From positions 1-8,804 of the forward strand of contig JAFAFF010000142.1 in the NCBI GenBank assembly GCA_023423605.1: 8,804 bases of DNA, in the 5' to 3' direction. This DNA is from Pseudomonadota bacterium. GTDB lineage: Bacteria; Pseudomonadota; Gammaproteobacteria; Xanthomonadales; Xanthomonadaceae. How positions within the stretch are numbered: the first letter of the stretch is position 1; each line of letters opens with the position of its first letter. Under the pieces are notes generated by a model. It saw nothing but the letters and a program-made list of their open reading frames with translations, was not told the DNA's origin and searched no databases. Position numbers and translations under genes: made by a program. Shown here piece by piece: positions 5,366 to 8,804 of the stretch.

Positions 5366-8300
5366 TCAACGGTGCGTCGCGCGCGGCCTGCCATTGCCAT
5401 CCAGGTATTCAGCCACGCGTGCTGCTGGCACGCGCTCGGGTGCGGGCGAGTCGGGTGCGCGCAGCGCGGCCAGTCGTCGTTCGATCTCCCGGTCCCGGTC
5501 CTCACCGCGCTCTTTCTTCAGCGCCTGCAGGCGCTGGGCAATACGTTCGGTCTTTGCGTCACTGACCCGTACAGCGCGCTCGCGGGCTTCCTGCTCCGCG
5601 CGCCGAAGGGCGGACGTCCGTGCGGCCGTATTCGCTTCCTGGTGTGCCCGCAGGCCAGCCACACGCTGCGCATCCAGCGTTGCGTTGCGCTCGGCCTGTT
5701 CGGCTGCAGCGCGCCTGGCCGATTGGCTTGCCGCGTGCTCGGCCCGCTCCTGGGCGAGCATTCCGGCCCTGCGCGCTGCATCGCGGCCAGCATGGTCGGT
5801 GGCCGCTCCGCTGGCGCGCAGGGACGCCTGTTTCCGTGCGTGCTCCCGAGCCTGCTCTGCCGCCTGCGCCTGGGTTTCCCGTGCCGCTTCCTGCTCCGAA
5901 CGCACCTTCAGCGCGTTGGCCCGCAACGTCACCCTGCCGGCGACATCGGCCAGTGCCCGCTCATCAGGCGCGTTGCCTTCCTTGCCTTCAACCATCGCGC
6001 GGATATCAATGCAGGTGGCTTCGACACACGCATCGAAAGCCGTCCTGCGTTGTTCGGCCGACATGCCCGGATCGGCCAGCACGTCTTCTTCATGGCGGCT
6101 GTAACCGGCGGCGATGATCTGCCTGGCGCGGTCACCGCGCAGCGCCTGCATGCTTTCCCTGTAATCCTTGCGCGCCTCGGCCTGCAGCGTTTCCACCATA
6201 TCCTTCGGCAACGGGGTTCCCTTCAGGATCGGGTAACGCTGCAGCGCCTTGCGCCACGCATCGGCTGCCGCGTCAGCCACCATGGTGTTGACCGATTGCA
6301 GTTCCTTGCCGGAGGCAAGCGGCGCCTTCGCGAATACATGCTCACGCAGCAGCGCTTCCTCCCACTTCACCAGTTGCCGAGGGCCATAGTGGCGCTCCAC
6401 CTGTGGCAGCAGGACATCCAGCCCCGGCGAGGCCGGCGGCGCGACCAGGTGCCGCGAGCCATCGGCCATAGTGGTTTCGCGTCCCCGCCAGGAAAGCGCC
6501 GCCCGTTGTCCCTTGATCTGCTGCACCTCGCGTCTGCCCGGCAGCAACGCATGCCGTGCAAGCCGATCATTCCATTCCGTCCCGTTGTGTGAGCCCAGCA
6601 GCGTCGTATAGAAATTCGGCTGTCCCTTGTTCTTGGCCTGCAGGATGCGTGATCGCAGATCCGCCGGATCAACCGCGGGCGAGGCCTGTGACAGTGCACC
6701 CAGCAGATCGATGAACGCCGAACAGATCTCCGGATGTGCATCGGCCCGGAACGCCACAGCGGGCGGATAATAGTCCTGGCCACAGCGCGCGGTCAGCACG
6801 TCGGCCACGCTGCTGGCATCGGCGCTGCCCTCTGCCACCAACGCCGTCATCAATTGCAGCCATTCCAGGTTGGCGGTGAATGCCGCCCGGGTCTCTGTCC
6901 TGTGACCGGGTCCCAGATGCAGATTGATCATCAGCTGTCCATGGACCCCGTCGGACAGCAGCTCCTTCACCGCCGCGTCCATCCGCGCATTGTCTGCATC
7001 CTGCCGTCCCGCAGCCAGCTCCTTCACGGCATTGCGGAAGGCCTGCAGGGAACGGATCTCGCGGGTCAGGCCATTGGCGGCGGTCGCCGCTTCCGGGGGT
7101 GACAGCAGCGCATCATGGCTACCGTGGATTGCCGCTTGAAGCGCCGCCATCGCCACCGGCGGACTTCCGGCCTCCACTTCCTGAAGGGCGGTCAGCATTT
7201 CCTGCTGGACGCGGAGTGCCTGATCAGGATTGTCCCTGGCCCAGGCTGCCAACTGCGCCTCATCGAATCCCTGCAGCATCGCATCGCGGCGTGCGCGCAA
7301 CACGTCAACCAACGCATCGGCGCTCGGCCAGCGGCCATCAGTCTCCTCCGCAGGCGTCTGCCAGTAACACTGGACCACCGCGGCAATGGCGCCCACCGAA
7401 AGCAGCTTCAACCGATAGCCCATCTCCGACAGCGTATCGACAATGTCGACATCCGGCGCCGTCGGCGGACGGATCATCTCGACGACGGTCTCGGACTGGA
7501 ATCCATACGGCCGGCGCAGCGTATCCAGCAGCATCCCGGGATCGGTACCCAAGGCGTCGAAGTCGGCCGCGTTTTCGCATACCTTTTCGGGTATCGGAAA
7601 CAGCGACCGCGGGCGCTGCAGGAGTGCAATGTCCTGGCTGACGGCCTTGGGGAGCATTCTGCCCTGCCTCAAATCGCGGAAACCCAACGGCCCGCACGAG
7701 CCGAAATCCACGGTCATGCCGACCGGATGCCCGTCGCGCTGCGCATATCCGAAGTTCTCCATCCGATAATTCAGATGGTCCCAGTTGGCCAGCCAGGACG
7801 AGGCGATGTAATGCCGCAGCTGCTCGCAACGCACGTTGGCAGGCAACATGCGGTTCATCGCCTCCAGCGCCTCGAAACGATTGCGGTCCTGCGCCGCATG
7901 TTCCTCGACCAGATCGGGGCGGTCCAACTGCCAGAAGTGCTGTACCCCTGCACGCTGCAGAATGTCCTCGCAGGCAGCCACACCCGCGTCGTGCCGCGCC
8001 CGTTGGGCGGCGTAGGCTACCCGCCGGGCCTCATCGTCACCCGAAGCGAGCGTCGCAGCCTCCTCCGACGCGAGGAACGCCCCCAGATCCTGGAAGCTGT
8101 CCTCATAGCGGGACGCCACCTGCCAGGCATTGGACGGCAGCGTCGCCATGTCCTCATCTGCCAGCCCCGTCTGCGGTGCGGCCAGCCCGGTCAACCGGAA
8201 CAGCTTGGCCATCGTCACTTCCATGGCGCTTTCCCAGCTCGTTCCCGGTGACTTCAACCGCCAGCTCCCGGTGTCCGTATCCACCCGCACCGCCGGATTG

Positions 8301-8497
8301 CTGCCCGCATGCACCACCCTTGCCGGGCCTTCGCCAAGGTCCAGCAGCGGTGGACGGCCAGGCATCTGTCGCGGTGGCATTTCCGCCGCATTGCGAATGA
8401 CGCGCAGGGGCGGTGAACTGCCCAACGGAATGGGGGCCAGATCCATGGCCCGCGGACAGGAAGCGGCAGAAGAAGCTGAAGCAGGTGCGCTGAACAT
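5366..8497 (-). CDS. Large effector-like protein with putative PI3K/HipA-like kinase region and C-terminal coiled coil
   Basis: I do not recognise this 1043-residue protein as a named family. Residues 1-30 are Ser/Ala/Pro-rich with no charge before R16, like secretion signals of type III substrates. Residues about 60-330 follow the order of a PI3K/HipA-like kinase fold. A strand carries K82 (SWRLKSP), then a helix with E93 leads to FRLTGLAAPQT (100-110). Next comes NWDHLNYRMENFGY (238-251) with D240, N243 and N248, and finally VDFGSCGPLGF (263-273) with D264-F-G. Residues about 390-860 are mostly helical with no motif I can place. Residues about 862-1012 are an Ala/Arg/Glu/Gln-rich coiled coil. 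No membrane segment is seen, and I do not see the Q-rich C-terminal domain of Xanthomonadaceae type IV effectors. The ATG at 8497 is the first after an in-frame stop at 8509-8507; no Shine-Dalgarno precedes it, and M18 is an alternative. Kinase function is inference; the gene itself is well supported by its length and sensible composition. Confidence 0.85.
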   Translation of the reverse strand: MFSAPASASSAASCPRAMDLAPIPLGSSPPLRVIRNAAEMPPRQMPGRPPLLDLGEGPARVVHAGSNPAVRVDTDTGSWRLKSPGTSWESAMEVTMAKLFRLTGLAAPQTGLADEDMATLPSNAWQVASRYEDSFQDLGAFLASEEAATLASGDDEARRVAYAAQRARHDAGVAACEDILQRAGVQHFWQLDRPDLVEEHAAQDRNRFEALEAMNRMLPANVRCEQLRHYIASSWLANWDHLNYRMENFGYAQRDGHPVGMTVDFGSCGPLGFRDLRQGRMLPKAVSQDIALLQRPRSLFPIPEKVCENAADFDALGTDPGMLLDTLRRPYGFQSETVVEMIRPPTAPDVDIVDTLSEMGYRLKLLSVGAIAAVVQCYWQTPAEETDGRWPSADALVDVLRARRDAMLQGFDEAQLAAWARDNPDQALRVQQEMLTALQEVEAGSPPVAMAALQAAIHGSHDALLSPPEAATAANGLTREIRSLQAFRNAVKELAAGRQDADNARMDAAVKELLSDGVHGQLMINLHLGPGHRTETRAAFTANLEWLQLMTALVAEGSADASSVADVLTARCGQDYYPPAVAFRADAHPEICSAFIDLLGALSQASPAVDPADLRSRILQAKNKGQPNFYTTLLGSHNGTEWNDRLARHALLPGRREVQQIKGQRAALSWRGRETTMADGSRHLVAPPASPGLDVLLPQVERHYGPRQLVKWEEALLREHVFAKAPLASGKELQSVNTMVADAAADAWRKALQRYPILKGTPLPKDMVETLQAEARKDYRESMQALRGDRARQIIAAGYSRHEEDVLADPGMSAEQRRTAFDACVEATCIDIRAMVEGKEGNAPDERALADVAGRVTLRANALKVRSEQEAARETQAQAAEQAREHARKQASLRASGAATDHAGRDAARRAGMLAQERAEHAASQSARRAAAEQAERNATLDAQRVAGLRAHQEANTAARTSALRRAEQEARERAVRVSDAKTERIAQRLQALKKERGEDRDREIERRLAALRAPDSPAPERVPAARVAEYLDGNGRPRATHR

Positions 8498-8536
8498 TGA
8501 ACGCCATCAACAGGAAACAGATGGCGAGCATCATTC

Positions 8537-8563
8537 ATCCCTGAATGCATGGCTTTCAGGGAT
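8537..8563. repeat. Perfect 9-bp inverted repeat between uvrD and the large gene
   Basis: ATCCCTGAA (8537-8545) and TTCAGGGAT (8555-8563) are exact reverse complements with a 9-base spacer. The repeat lies 68 bases past the uvrD stop and 40 bases before the start of the large gene, both on the minus strand. No T-run follows on either strand, so it is not a canonical terminator. It could be a weak uvrD terminator, a hairpin in the leader of the large gene, or a binding site for a dimeric regulator. I see no strong promoter in this 133-base gap; TATACA (on the minus strand) is a possible -10 without a good -35. Confidence 0.6.
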
Positions 8564-8630
8564 AAATCGACCGGATCACGTCTTGTATACCGGCACCGAC
8601 CTATCGCTCCACGCGGCACGGCGTCCTGCT

Positions 8631-8804
8631 TCAGATCACCGTGAGATTCGCATACGCCATCACCAGCCACTTGCTGCCGGCATCGGCGAATTCCACCTGC
8701 ACCCGCGCATGCGCACCGCTGCCTTCGTAGTCGGTGACCATGCCTTCGCCGAACTTGGGATGGGTGACCAGCGCGCCCAGCTTGAGCGGCGGTGCTTCCA
8801 GCGC
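8631..8804 (-). CDS. uvrD: DNA helicase II (UvrD), C-terminal end (partial)
   Basis: The last 57 codons are present; the gene enters from the right edge and ends at TGA 8633-8631. The peptide contains LKLGALVTHPKFGEGMV (8-24) and ends with SKWLVMAYANLTVI. This is the small C-terminal beta-barrel tail of UvrD/PcrA helicases, with the G..V.H..FG.G.V core and the K.L...YA.L ending. UvrD is a cytoplasmic superfamily 1A 3'-5' helicase that unwinds DNA in mismatch and nucleotide excision repair. Rep-type helicases lack this exact ending, so UvrD is the best reading. The next gene in its direction of transcription is the large effector-like gene, 133 bases away. No U-tract terminator separates them, so read-through is conceivable. 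Confidence 0.9.
   Translation of the reverse strand, partial: ALEAPPLKLGALVTHPKFGEGMVTDYEGSGAHARVQVEFADAGSKWLVMAYANLTVI

Noticed and set aside
5366..5500. Type IV effector C-terminal domain (XVIPCD-like) in the large protein
   Set aside because: The C-terminus is a charged coiled coil with a short Pro/Arg tail and lacks the Q-rich tail and motifs I associate with that domain.
4465..5505. A 346-codon minus-strand frame opposite the ThuA gene
   Set aside because: It overlaps the well-supported ThuA gene antisense and crosses the FNR-like region. Its composition is typical of a shadow frame, with no family motif.
5372..8251. Plus-strand frames opposite the large gene (including 5372-6592 and 7115-8251)
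   Set aside because: These are long only because the codon bias of the minus-strand gene removes stops on the other strand. Their sequences show no domain, while the minus-strand frame is continuous over 1043 codons with structured motifs.
8498..8630. PIP-box search (TTCGC-N15-TTCGC) for type III regulon control of the large gene
   Set aside because: No such pair is present before the gene, so there is no sequence support for HrpX-type regulation.

Overview
The window looks like chromosomal DNA from a high-GC member of the Xanthomonadaceae, most likely Stenotrophomonas or a close relative. The evidence is the GC-rich protein style, the hemF / small RNA / polA arrangement, and a polA-linked RNA with the C-rich-loop architecture of Xanthomonas sX13. 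No mobile element, tRNA, rRNA or CRISPR array is visible. The genus is inferred from family resemblance, not from a search.

Layout from left to right. Positions 1-117 (+) hold the last 38 residues of HemF (oxygen-dependent coproporphyrinogen III oxidase). A non-coding gap of about 320 bases follows. Inside it, on the minus strand (about 171-295), is a small RNA with three hairpins, each with a C-rich loop, ending in a clear intrinsic terminator. I identify it as an sX13 homologue lying directly downstream of polA, the position Spot 42 occupies in enterobacteria. Positions 439-3213 (-) encode full-length DNA polymerase I with all three enzymatic domains intact. Divergent from polA are two small plus-strand genes: a 98-residue DUF2782-type lipoprotein (3303-3599) behind an exact TATAAT box, and an 80-residue conserved-looking protein of unknown function (3676-3918). 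Positions 4037-4483 (-) encode a universal stress protein with a strong ribosome binding site and its own terminator. Upstream of it is a good FNR/ANR-like box at the spacing expected for a class II activated promoter. Divergent from it, 4612-5325 (+) encodes an exported ThuA-domain protein.

The most unusual gene is at 5366-8497 (-). It encodes a 1043-residue protein with a low-charge Ser/Ala/Pro-rich N-terminus, a region with the motif order of a PI3K/HipA-like kinase fold, a long helical middle and a coiled coil of about 150 residues at the C-terminus. It resembles a secreted effector or stand-alone signalling kinase of no family I can name. Between it and the end of uvrD (8631-8804, -) lies a 133-base gap with a perfect 9-bp inverted repeat.

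Most of the window is housekeeping: haem synthesis, DNA replication and repair (PolA and UvrD), and stress response. The accessory interest lies in the small RNA, the predicted oxygen-responsive control of the stress protein, and the large kinase-like protein placed between housekeeping genes.
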